Part shown: positions 1 to 6,469 of the stretch, piece by piece
How the letters are laid out: each line of letters opens with the position of its first letter
How positions within the stretch are numbered: the stretch's first letter is position 1
NCBI GenBank assembly: GCA_043720715.1
Contig: JAYSSF010000044.1
Span: 1 to 19,301, forward strand
Direction: 5' to 3'
Length of the DNA stretch: 19,301 nucleotides
DNA from: JAYSSF01 sp043720715
Lineage (GTDB): Bacteria; Patescibacteriota; Gracilibacteria; Absconditabacterales; Absconditicoccaceae
Translations under genes and position numbers: made by a program
Notes under the pieces: generated by a model
Seen by the model: the letters and a program-made list of their open reading frames with translations, nothing else
Told to the model about the DNA's origin: nothing
Databases searched by the model: none

Positions 1-133
1 AGTCTCCTAACTGGAGATTCAAACTAGTGAAATAGACTGAAAATATGGTTGATATTTAGAATAGGGTGGGTACTATGGGTTAATCATCGTTTCCTTAATA
101 CCTATTTATTATTTGACTTGTAATATTTTTTAT
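1..133. other. Intergenic leader of the window, small hairpin only
   Basis: No gene is visible here. Bases 1-7 (AGTCTCC) can pair with 13-19 (GGAGATT) around a five-base loop, with one G-T pair. No T-tract follows, so it is not a convincing terminator. The segment resembles a tRNA T-arm only superficially. The next gene probably starts at ATG 134. Confidence 0.3.
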
Positions 134-1378
134 ATGAATACATCACCTTACGACTTTGGAATTAAGAATTATTCTTATCGTCAACCTACCTGTCAAGGTG
201 ACATGCAAGGAATGCTCGATAAGATTAATACCCAGTATCTTTATCAATACAATGTTGCTCTTATGGCATTGTTGAGTTGTGCTGAAGATTTTGTCTTAAG
301 TCAACAAATCATTCATGAGATGACTACATTGAAATCATATCTAAATTATATGTTTGGGGCGTTGTTTGCTTTTCCTCAACTTAGTCATTATCGTCCGATG
401 TTACTCTTTTATATTGTTGAGATAGATAAATGTGTGAATAATTATCAACAATGGCAGCTTTTCCGCGAACAAAACCTAGACAAATCAAAGCAGCTGTTAT
501 GTGATGTATCATCTCCTATTGCGAATCAAATAAATAATCAAACTAATACATTACTTAATGATTTTTTAGAATTTAGATGATGACTCATAGATGTTATTGT
601 AGACGAACAAATATTTCGTCAAGACGCAGATATTAAGTCTTTTGATGAAGAACTTAGTGATATACTTGATCTTCTGATAGAGTGTGAGAGGTTGCACAAT
701 CTCACCTTGCTTCATAAGATTTATAATCCTATATTGTCTTATCTATCTGTCATGTTGCTGGGCTATGCTTTTGTTCTTCGTCCATCATTTTTGTTGTGAT
801 TGGTGCGCGTACAGTCTAGGAATGATTATGTTTCTTTTTTGAAAAAAGATCAGTTCATAAATTCTATGAGGGGATTTTATGGAGATCGATGAAAATCGCT
901 TACTAGTGACTTCGATCCTCAGCGCTCTTATTACTTTAGAGGTACGGATCCAACAATTAAATTATACAAATATCATTACCTTAGTGATTCTGATCAAAAC
1001 TATGATTCGACTGAGCAAATGGATATGAAGATATATTATGTTTGTCTCAATCCAGACACTGATGAATTTAGTATTATTGGTACTGATAAAGAGGATTTTA
1101 AAACAATGGCTCTCCTTGAAGAGGAAATTACAATGCCTATCCTATGTCTCTGACTGGATCAATCTATGATTGATATTTTATCTTCCCCTGATGATCATCG
1201 TGACAAGCAAGAGATCAAAAACCTTATCCAAGACCAAAATATTAGACTTACTTTGACTACAAAATTAGATTCAGAGTCGTGATTTACTGTCTCTATTGTT
1301 GATTCAGGTGGTCGTATTGCTGATACATTTATATTTACACTTAATGAGCTGAAACAGCTACAAGATTCTTCTCATTAG
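134..1378 (+). CDS. Hypothetical protein, 414 aa, read through six UGA codons
   Basis: I do not recognise this family. From ATG 134 the frame stays open to TAG 1376-1378 if UGA is glycine; in-frame TGAs fall at 578, 581, 797, 890, 1151 and 1280. A TTG at 113 in the same frame is a less likely start. The N-terminal third is rich in aromatic and hydrophobic residues (LNYMFGALFAF, PMLLFYIVEID). A second hydrophobic patch near residue 200 (YLSVMLLGYAFVLRPSFLLG) could be buried helix or membrane-associated. The C-terminal half is acidic and polar and ends in a beta-rich looking stretch (GFTVSIVDSGGRIADTFIF). No signal peptide, and no reverse transcriptase motif such as YADD, is present. Its 3' end overlaps the convergent GH26-like gene by 38 bases. 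Confidence 0.72.
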
Positions 1379-2534
1379 TTTTCACCACCTTCTTCTTCAC
1401 CACTCCTTTCTTTCGCGTTCCAATCTTTTCTTTTCTCTTTTGTTCTGGTGTGATAAATAGTTTGATGAGGTTGGTGTTTCATCATTGATATAGTCTCATG
1501 ATGTTGTGATAATATCTATCATTGACTAGATCAATAGCGGATCGGTCAGCCTCTCATGAATTTTCCCAAGCTAGACCTATTGTTCTATCTACATTGAAGT
1601 AACTCAGTGCTGCGATTTCGGGTTTAGACTTGGCTCGATTTGTGAGTTGTGTTAGTCGGATGTTTTTGAGGTTTGCTCCAGAATTACTTTGATAGTGATT
1701 TAGTGATGCAGTACGATCATAATGAGCATGATATCGTATGCTAGTTGTTCCTACTTCATCAATGATGATTGGTTTATTTTTGCTTTTGAGTCTTGCAAAT
1801 ATTCTAAACTGTTGCTCTTCCATGATTTGTTTTGGTGTGAGTCGTTGTCTATTGCTTGTTGCTTTACCCCAATTATAAAATGTTACTCCCATCATATCTA
1901 CATATTCGTCTCATGGATAGTAGTCTTCCCACGAGATACAATTAGTACTCTTTTTGAGTTGAGGTGTACATTTAATAAGGTCTGCTCATTGGTGTGCTGT
2001 TTGTCATCATACTGTAGGCATATCCCATCCATTGGTAGAAAAATCAAATAATATCTGACTTTGATCCAGTCACACTTGACGAGAAAGTTGGTAGATGTGA
2101 ATTCGTGCTTTTTTGAACTGTTCAGGATTTCATGATCGTGGATACCATCAACCATTCATCTCGTGCATCGTTCTAAAGATTACTTTGATACCTGAGTTCT
2201 TGATGTGTTTGAAGAAGAGCTGATATTGTCGATCAAAATACCCTCATGCGATTTGTTGTGCAGTATAGTGATCGGGCGATAGTGTGATGTGGTATATTCT
2301 TCACGTTCATAGTGTCTGATGTAGTGTAGTTACTACTGATACTGCTTGCTCATTGTAGTCATCTCGGATAAAGCTTATCATCGGTAAGGTCATATTATGT
2401 TTTGTTTCGATCGCTTGGATGGATTCGATAGTATCGTCATGTGAGAGCATCCCGAATGTATAGGCGTAGGAGACACCGAGGGTTGAGATGGCGAATAAGA
2501 TAGCGATGATGGATGGGTAGATGATTTTTTTCAT
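1341..2534 (-). CDS. Secreted GH26-like glycoside hydrolase (beta-mannanase family), 397 aa
   Basis: Reading the minus strand from ATG 2534 through about a dozen UGA (Gly) codons gives one frame ending at TAA 1343-1341. Residues 1-25 form a typical signal peptide (MKKIIYPSIIAILFAISTLG, with likely cleavage after SYA), so the protein is exported. FRTMHEMNGGWYPRSGN (about residues 120-136) matches the GH26 acid/base signature, with Glu125. YVDMMGVTFYNWG (about 211-223) is the usual strand before the nucleophile. PIIIDEVGTTS (255-265) supplies the likely nucleophile Glu260. GH26 enzymes mostly cut beta-1,4-mannan, some beta-1,3-xylan or glucans; the substrate here cannot be told. The tail after residue 365 is strongly basic (QKRKEKIGTRKKGVGRRK). 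The second Gly of HEMNGG and the Gly after PRS are UGA. Without recoding the gene would look like several broken ORFs. Confidence 0.8.
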
Positions 2535-2585
2535 GGTGTGAGTGATAGCGATTGTGGGAGCGGGGTCAAGGTGGAAAATTCTTAC

Positions 2586-2613
2586 TTGACAAATAGATAT
2601 AAATGTTTATTAT
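2586..2613 (+). promoter_or_regulatory. Sigma-70-like promoter of the DGR target gene
   Basis: TTGACA at 2586-2591 is a perfect -35 box. TATTAT at 2608-2613 is one base off the -10 consensus, with a 16-base spacer. Transcription would begin near 2620, about 23 bases before ATG 2643. This supports that start over the upstream in-frame ATG at 2538. Confidence 0.65.
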
Positions 2614-2642
2614 GTAATCAGTATTTCATTATTTTTGTATCG

Positions 2643-3527
2643 ATGACAACAAATCAAAGCGAACAAACCACTACTGGCCTACAAATCAGTACTAATGTAC
2701 AACAACAATACCTCGATCGTATTGCAAAAGATCCAGAGTTGTTCAAAAAGCTCCTTGAAGAAAGCAAAACATCAGCTTTGATTATTGGTGAGCTACTGCA
2801 AGTAGAGTCTATACAAGCTGCTAAAGCTCTCGAAGCAAAACAAAAACAAGAGCAGCAAACCAAAGAACTCGAAGCACAGAGGACAAAAGATATTGCAGAA
2901 ATTGCTCAATCTCTTGAATCAGACTGACCAGCTCAATGATTAAATCATGATATTAATATGGAGCATGATGGTGTCAAAGTCTATCAAAATCTCATTAATT
3001 TCAAATCGACGCTTCCAAAAAAGCTTGCACAGTTACCAAGCTTCCTCGAGAGAATCAATAAACTCAAGATTATTGAGAGGATGCAGGCAGAGCAGATCAA
3101 TCTTGACTATACTGATGGAGATATTAGTTCCGGTCGTGTCATGATTGGTCAAGGTATGGTAGATGGAGTAGATAAATGAGTGTCATGAATCCCGTATCGG
3201 AAAGATGGATGAGACATCAATCAAGTAACACAAGATAGATTTGATTCTATTATTATTGACCTTATGATAGAATTTTCAATTGAGATTTGATGAGAGCAGG
3301 ATAAGCGGAGAAATATCTTCAACCAATTATTCGTTCTTAAGACTGGTATGGGTCTATGGTGATGGTTGTCTCGTGATGGTAAGTTCTACAACGTTGGCGA
3401 CTACGGCTATGCAATCATTGGTCTGGGAGATGGTAGCCACAGACACTACCTCAACTCGAATCGCTCAGATGCATGACAGCGCCGGTACTATCGAGATGGT
3501 TACTCAGTACCTGCATTCAAGAACTAG
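2643..3527 (+). CDS. Variable target protein of a diversity-generating retroelement, 294 aa
   Basis: The frame runs from ATG 2643 to TAG 3525-3527 through nine in-frame UGA (Gly) codons. Residues about 55-95 are a charged, Gln/Glu/Lys-rich probable coiled coil (EAKQKQEQQTKELEAQ). There is no signal peptide. The middle contains predicted helices. The last ~60 residues (GMGLWGWLSRDGKF to GYSVPAFKN) resemble the C-terminal part of C-type-lectin-like, formylglycine-enzyme or FISUMP-like modules common in this lineage; that fold call is inference. Codons 242-293 form the variable repeat. Compared with the template they change residues 253 (N to D), 254 (N to Y), 262 (R to G), 274 (H to R), 277 (T to A), 280 (N to R), 282 (N to Y) and 287 (N to Y), and are silent at 281. 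The protein is therefore probably a diversified ligand-binding protein; its ligand is unknown. Confidence 0.8.
3366..3519 (+). repeat. DGR variable repeat (VR), 154 bp
   Basis: This 3' segment of the target gene aligns without gaps to 3895-4048 (offset 529). The ten mismatches are at 3399, 3402, 3426, 3463, 3471, 3480, 3481, 3485, 3486 and 3501. The downstream copy has A at all ten: six A-to-G, three A-to-T, one A-to-C. About 48 of 154 template bases are A, so ten out of ten by chance is roughly 1 in 100,000. Adenine-specific divergence is the hallmark of mutagenic retrohoming by DGRs. Confidence 0.93.
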
Positions 3528-3545
3528 TCTCGCGATAGCGAGCTA
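3525..3545 (+). promoter_or_regulatory. GATA-tetraloop hairpin downstream of VR
   Basis: CTCGC (3529-3533), loop GATA (3534-3537) and GCGAG (3538-3542) form a perfect stem. With T3528 bulged, TAG 3525-3527 also pairs with CTA 3543-3545, giving eight pairs. In the Bordetella phage DGR a hairpin/cruciform just after the VR, with an ~8-bp stem and a GRNA tetraloop, promotes target recognition; GATA fits GRNA and the location fits. The target stop codon lies in the 5' arm. No T-tract follows, so it is not the terminator. Confidence 0.65.
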
Positions 3546-3612
3546 CATCCAGTGATTTATCACTTTATCTATTTATCCCTTTTCACAAGGATTCGCTGTT
3601 GCTCTATTTTGC

Positions 3613-3636
3613 CCCGCATATTTGTGCGGGATTTTT
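3613..3636 (+). terminator. Intrinsic terminator after the target gene
   Basis: CCCGCA (3613-3618) pairs with TGCGGG (3625-3630) around a six-base loop, followed by ATTTTT. It lies 86 bases after the target stop codon and would end that transcript before the template repeat. Confidence 0.75.
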
Positions 3637-3644
3637 GCTTGTGG

Positions 3645-3665
3645 TTGCGCGAAGCGCAAATTTTT
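3645..3665 (+). terminator. Second hairpin with T-tract
   Basis: TTGCGC (3645-3650), loop GAA and GCGCAA (3654-3659) are followed by ATTTTT. It is a tandem back-up to the terminator just upstream, insulating target gene and template transcript. Confidence 0.55.
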
Positions 3666-3894
3666 GGATTTGCATTGGTGTATTATTTGTGTATCATAGC
3701 TGTGCCAGAGTCTTGTACTGATATCTTCGGATATTGGAGTAGAAGTTTTGAGACTTCTTGCGTCTTACGGGATATAAGAGCGTGCAACATATACTAGTTC
3801 AGTAACCCTCCCGACTTGTCGGGGAATCCCAGATCATAGTTTCTGATAGGAGATTATGACATCACAGTGGTTACTTTTATACGCAGTGGGCGTC

Positions 3895-4048
3895 TTGTCT
3901 CGTGATGGTAAGTTCTACAACGTTGGCAACAACGGCTATGCAATCATTGGTCTGAGAGATGGTAGCCACAGACACTACCTCAACTCGAATCACTCAGATA
4001 CATGACAGAACCGAAACTATCGAGATGGTAACTCAGTACCTGCATTCA
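3895..4048 (+). repeat. DGR template repeat (TR), 154 bp
   Basis: This copy is the donor, because every mismatch to the VR is an A here. In the VR frame it has seven AAC codons, of which five are altered in VR. AAC is the preferred DGR codon because changing its adenines never makes a stop and reaches many residues. It is in the same orientation as the VR and is not part of a convincing gene: the frame lacks a start and runs into the terminator. Confidence 0.9.
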
Positions 4049-4064
4049 GCATTAGTAGAGAAAT

Positions 4065-4088
4065 TCCTGATTCGTTCAGGATTTTTTT
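4065..4088 (+). terminator. Intrinsic terminator of the template RNA
   Basis: TCCTGA (4065-4070) pairs with TCAGGA (4076-4081) around five bases, followed by seven T residues. It begins 16 bases after the end of the template repeat. Confidence 0.8.
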
Positions 4089-4135
4089 GTATGTTATTTT
4101 CGTGATGTTACTTTGAGGAATAATCATTTTTCTAT

Positions 4136-4294
4136 GTCTCGTCATTGCGAGGAGGTACGACGCGGCAATCCATTGAGTAATGTTTTCAAATTTACTGGAG
4201 TAGCGCTGAGTACTTTTACAACTAGATTGCACTAAAGTATTCTCTTTGGTTACCACGTCATTTCGTTATACTTCATTTCTCGCAATGACGAGAC
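4136..4294. repeat. MITE-like element with 16-bp perfect inverted ends
   Basis: GTCTCGTCATTGCGAG (4136-4151) is the exact reverse complement of 4279-4294. The adjacent inner sequence ACGCGGCAATCC and the outer GGATTGCTTCGT (4305-4316) are the flanks usually seen with CATTGCGAG-type palindromic repeats scattered in many bacterial genomes. The 127-base interior has no ORF. Right of it GAGACGTG is repeated in tandem (4290-4305). This is probably a non-autonomous repeat; no transposase is nearby. Confidence 0.55.
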
Positions 4295-4504
4295 GTGGAG
4301 ACGTGGATTGCTTCGTGCCTCGCAACCCGGCTGACGCCCGGCACGTGACGAGTGCTTGATATTATTTTTTATTACTGAAATTGGCGTAGGGTCCGATCAA
4401 TAATCGGACCGATATAAAATATACATCCCATGAGGGTGGGTTAACGAACCACCCCTACAGCAATTTTGCTATTTTTTACCTCTATTTCGACACACTTCGA
4501 CATT
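4295..4504. other. Non-coding stretch with two hairpins
   Basis: No gene is seen. After a second degenerate copy of the palindromic repeat (4305-4355) there is a perfect eight-pair hairpin, GGTCCGAT (4390-4397) with ATCGGACC (4403-4410). A second one, GGGTGG (4434-4439) with CCACCC (4449-4454), follows. Neither has a T-tract. Their role is unknown. Confidence 0.4.
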
Positions 4505-4514
4505 TTGTACAAAA

Positions 4515-4543
4515 TTGACTTGAATTCGTATGTCACATTCTTA
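4515..4543 (+). promoter_or_regulatory. Possible tuf promoter
   Basis: TTGACT at 4515-4520 is a good -35 box in the AT-rich run before tuf. The -10 partner is unclear: CATTCT (4536-4541) and TTCTTA (4538-4543) are the nearest candidates. CATAAT (4552-4557) looks better but has no -35 at the right distance. Confidence 0.35.
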
Positions 4544-4585
4544 TTGTAGGGCATAATTCTATTTTACCTTTTTTGTTTATAACCA

Positions 4586-5761
4586 ATGAGCAAACCACAC
4601 TTAAACATCGGTACTATCGGTCACGTTGACCACGGTAAGACTACTCTTACATCTGCTATCCTTACAGTATTAGCTACTAAAGGTTGGGCTAAATCTATGG
4701 CTTACGGAGATATCGACAACGCTCCAGAAGAAAAAGCAAGAGGTATTACTATCAATACTAGACACGTAGAATATGAAACTGAAAACAGACACTACGCACA
4801 TATCGATTGTCCAGGACATGCCGATTATATCAAGAACATGATCGTTGGTGCTTCACAGATGGATGGTGCTATCTTGGTAGTAGCTGCTACAGATGGACCT
4901 ATGCCTCAGACAAGAGAACATATCCTCCTTGCTAAGCAGGTTAACGTACCATCAGTTGTTGTATTTCTCAACAAATGCGATATGGTAGACGACGAAGATA
5001 TGATTATGCTTGTCGAAGAAGAGATCAGAGATCTCCTCAACAGAAACGGATACCCTGGAGATACTACTCCTATCATCAGAGGTTCAGCTCTCAAAGCTGG
5101 AGAAAATGCTTCTGATCATGATGGTGCAGCAAAGTGTATCTTTGAACTGATGGATGCTTGTGATACATTTATCCCAGAACCAGACAGAGACGAATCTAAG
5201 CCATTCTTGATGCCTGTCGAAGATGTATTCTCTATCAAAGGAAGAGGTACTGTAGTTACAGGTAGAATCGAGCTCGGAGTTATCAAAGTTGGTGACGCTA
5301 TCGAAATCGTAGGTATCGCAGAAGACAATCAAAGTACTACTGTTACTGGAGTAGAAATGTTCCACAAGCAGTTTGAGCACGCTGAAGCAGGTATGAATGT
5401 CGGACTTCTCTTGAGAGGTATCGAAAAAGACCAAGTAGAAAGAGGACAAGTTCTCTGCAAACCCGGTTCTATCAAACCACATGCTAAGTTTGAAGCTGAA
5501 GTATACGTACTTAAAGCAGAAGAAGGTGGAAGACACAAGCCTTTCATGACAGGATACAAGCCTCAGTTCTTCCTCAGAACTACTGATGTTACAGGTTCTA
5601 TCACTACTGCACCTGGTGTAGAAATGATTATGCCTGGTGATAACGCTAAGATCATTGTTGAACTTATCTCTAAGATTGCGATGGACGAAGGTCTCAGATT
5701 CGCTATCCGTGAAGGTGGTAGAACAGTAGGTGCTGGTGTAGTTACTAAGATTCTTGCATAG
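4586..5761 (+). CDS. tuf: Elongation factor Tu
   Basis: EF-Tu is the GTPase that delivers aminoacyl-tRNA to the ribosomal A site. The protein has 391 residues, close to the usual ~394, and is complete. The G-domain motifs are all present: GHVDHGKT (12-19), RGITI (52-56), DCPGHADY (74-81) and NKCD (129-132). Domains II and III follow, with typical sequences such as the GRIELG and MPGDN segments. It ends in TAG. All 38 glycines use GGN codons and none uses UGA, unlike the ribosomal protein genes downstream. It is the first gene of the translation cluster, 111 bases ahead of rpsJ, with no Shine-Dalgarno sequence before ATG. Confidence 0.98.
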   Translation: MSKPHLNIGTIGHVDHGKTTLTSAILTVLATKGWAKSMAYGDIDNAPEEKARGITINTRHVEYETENRHYAHIDCPGHADYIKNMIVGASQMDGAILVVAATDGPMPQTREHILLAKQVNVPSVVVFLNKCDMVDDEDMIMLVEEEIRDLLNRNGYPGDTTPIIRGSALKAGENASDHDGAAKCIFELMDACDTFIPEPDRDESKPFLMPVEDVFSIKGRGTVVTGRIELGVIKVGDAIEIVGIAEDNQSTTVTGVEMFHKQFEHAEAGMNVGLLLRGIEKDQVERGQVLCKPGSIKPHAKFEAEVYVLKAEEGGRHKPFMTGYKPQFFLRTTDVTGSITTAPGVEMIMPGDNAKIIVELISKIAMDEGLRFAIREGGRTVGAGVVTKILA

Positions 5762-5791
5762 TCACTAAATAAATAACCATACAGACATGGT

Positions 5792-5826
5792 CTGATATCG
5801 TCTTGATGATGTCAGATCTTTTCTTC
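5792..5826 (+). terminator. Weak terminator or attenuator after tuf
   Basis: CTGATATCGTC (5792-5802) pairs with GATGATGTCAG (5805-5815), including two G-T pairs, followed by the T-rich run ATCTTTTCTT. A smaller hairpin, CAGAC/GTCTG (about 5782-5794), overlaps its base and would compete with it. It could partly separate tuf from the S10 operon. Confidence 0.45.
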
Positions 5827-5872
5827 TGAAACCCTCTCCCTATATTTAATCCGTTCTTTAAATTACGATACC

Positions 5873-6193
5873 ATGGCAAAACAATCCCATCCGAAACTAA
5901 GAATTAAGCTGAAGAGCTACGATGTTAGAATGTTGGAAGCATCTGCTACTAAGATAGTATGACTGCTGAATAAGTCAGGAGCTACAATCAAAGGACCAGT
6001 TCCACTTCCTCAGAAAAGAAGATTGTATACTGTCAATACTGCTCACTTTGTCAACAAAGACAGTAGAGAACAGTATGAAAGATTTACGTATTCAAGATTG
6101 ATTGATGTAGTAGATACTGGAGATAAGACGATTGAGCTACTCCAAAACCTTTCAATACCTGTATGAGTCATGGTAGAAGTAAAAGTATTCTAA
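5873..6193 (+). CDS. rpsJ: 30S ribosomal protein S10
   Basis: S10 is a head protein of the 30S subunit. The 106-residue product carries the family core LRIKLKSYDVRMLEASATKIV and SGATIKGPVPLPQKRRLYTV. UGA codons at 5960 and 6164 encode glycine (KIVGLLNKSG, IPVGVMVEVKVF). Standard decoding would stop after 29 codons. It is followed by a 276-base structured gap, unusual since rpsJ and rplC are normally close. Confidence 0.97.
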
Positions 6194-6195
6194 TA

Positions 6196-6300
6196 TAGTA
6201 GATTTTATATAAATATAGGACTGCTATTATCTATAAAATCTACTACGTAGTGCGTTATCTCGAGTTGTGAGTTGTTCCTAGTTCTAAGTGTAACGCACTA
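6196..6300 (+). ncRNA. Repeated structured intergenic element, copy A (rpsJ-rplC)
   Basis: Three bases after the rpsJ stop, TAGTAGATTTTATA (6196-6209) pairs perfectly with 6232-6245. Nine bases later comes the conserved motif TTATCTCGAGTTGTGAG (6255-6271). The motif is enclosed by a ten-pair stem, TAGTGCGTTA (6248-6257) with TAACGCACTA (6291-6300). Copies B (11435-11504) and C (11964-12036) have the same long stem, the same nine-base spacing and the same motif. The function is unknown; a regulatory leader, an RNA processing site or a short mobile repeat are possible. Confidence 0.6.
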
Positions 6301-6469
6301 TAAATCATTATTAATCTTATCCCGGTATATGCCGAGGATGACTATGGTCATCAGACCCTCTAGTGTAATATAGTAAATTGCCAATAGAGCAATCGTATTC
6401 ACTTGTAGTTCTGATGTGGAATATGATACTTTGTTGCGTTAATTTACTATATTTTCTTATATCGTCTCA
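6301..6469 (+). promoter_or_regulatory. Leader region of rplC with further stems
   Basis: GATGAC (6337-6342), loop TATG and GTCATC (6347-6352) form a hairpin. AATATAGTAAATT (6367-6379) pairs perfectly with AATTTACTATATT (6441-6453), closing a 61-base loop just ahead of the rplC start. The right arm contains the AATTTACTATA box also found before rplN and rplX; its TATATT (6448-6453) may be a -10 box. An autoregulatory leader (the analogous place in E. coli is controlled by L4) is possible but unproven. Confidence 0.4.

Larger units (their letters stand above)
3797..4088 (+). ncRNA. Candidate DGR template RNA with structured leader
   Basis: The 5' part can fold into a three-way junction. An outer stem pairs 3801-3807 (AGTAACC) with 3869-3875 (GGTTACT). 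One branch is the CCCGA/TCGGG hairpin (3810-3823). The other is a ten-pair hairpin, 3834-3843 with 3850-3859, loop TGATAG. The template repeat (3895-4048) follows, then an intrinsic terminator (4065-4088). DGR reverse transcriptases use a structured non-coding RNA containing TR, so this layout fits. The exact 5' end is a guess; a TATACT box at 3790-3795 with TTACGG 19 bases upstream is a weak promoter candidate that would start the RNA near 3802. Confidence 0.55.

Noticed and set aside
1..40. tRNA 3'-end-like sequence (GGAGATTCAAACTAG)
   Set aside because: No T-arm stem of five pairs with TTC loop, no CCA and no acceptor partner in the window.
1722..2051. 109-aa plus-strand ORF
   Set aside because: Opposite-strand shadow of the GH26-like gene, whose motifs are unambiguous.
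3280..3555. 91-aa ORF over the variable repeat (+1 frame)
   Set aside because: It overlaps the target gene in another frame. The adenine changes alter the AAC codons only in the target frame, and the UGA-read frame is continuous from 2643.
3552..3797. 81-aa ORF between VR and TR, considered as an Avd-like accessory protein
   Set aside because: It spans two terminator hairpins, is Cys/Leu/Ile-rich without Avd-like helices, and has no sensible start context.
3895..4088. Second, truncated copy of the target gene (pseudogene) instead of a template repeat
   Set aside because: A decayed duplicate would show mutations at all bases. Every difference is at an A of this copy, and homology stops at the VR borders.
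4017..4256. 79-aa minus-strand ORF downstream of TR
   Set aside because: It is composed of the TR end, the terminator and the inverted repeat in reverse, so it is a chance frame.
5084..5536. 150-aa minus-strand ORF inside tuf
   Set aside because: Shadow of the EF-Tu coding sequence on the opposite strand.
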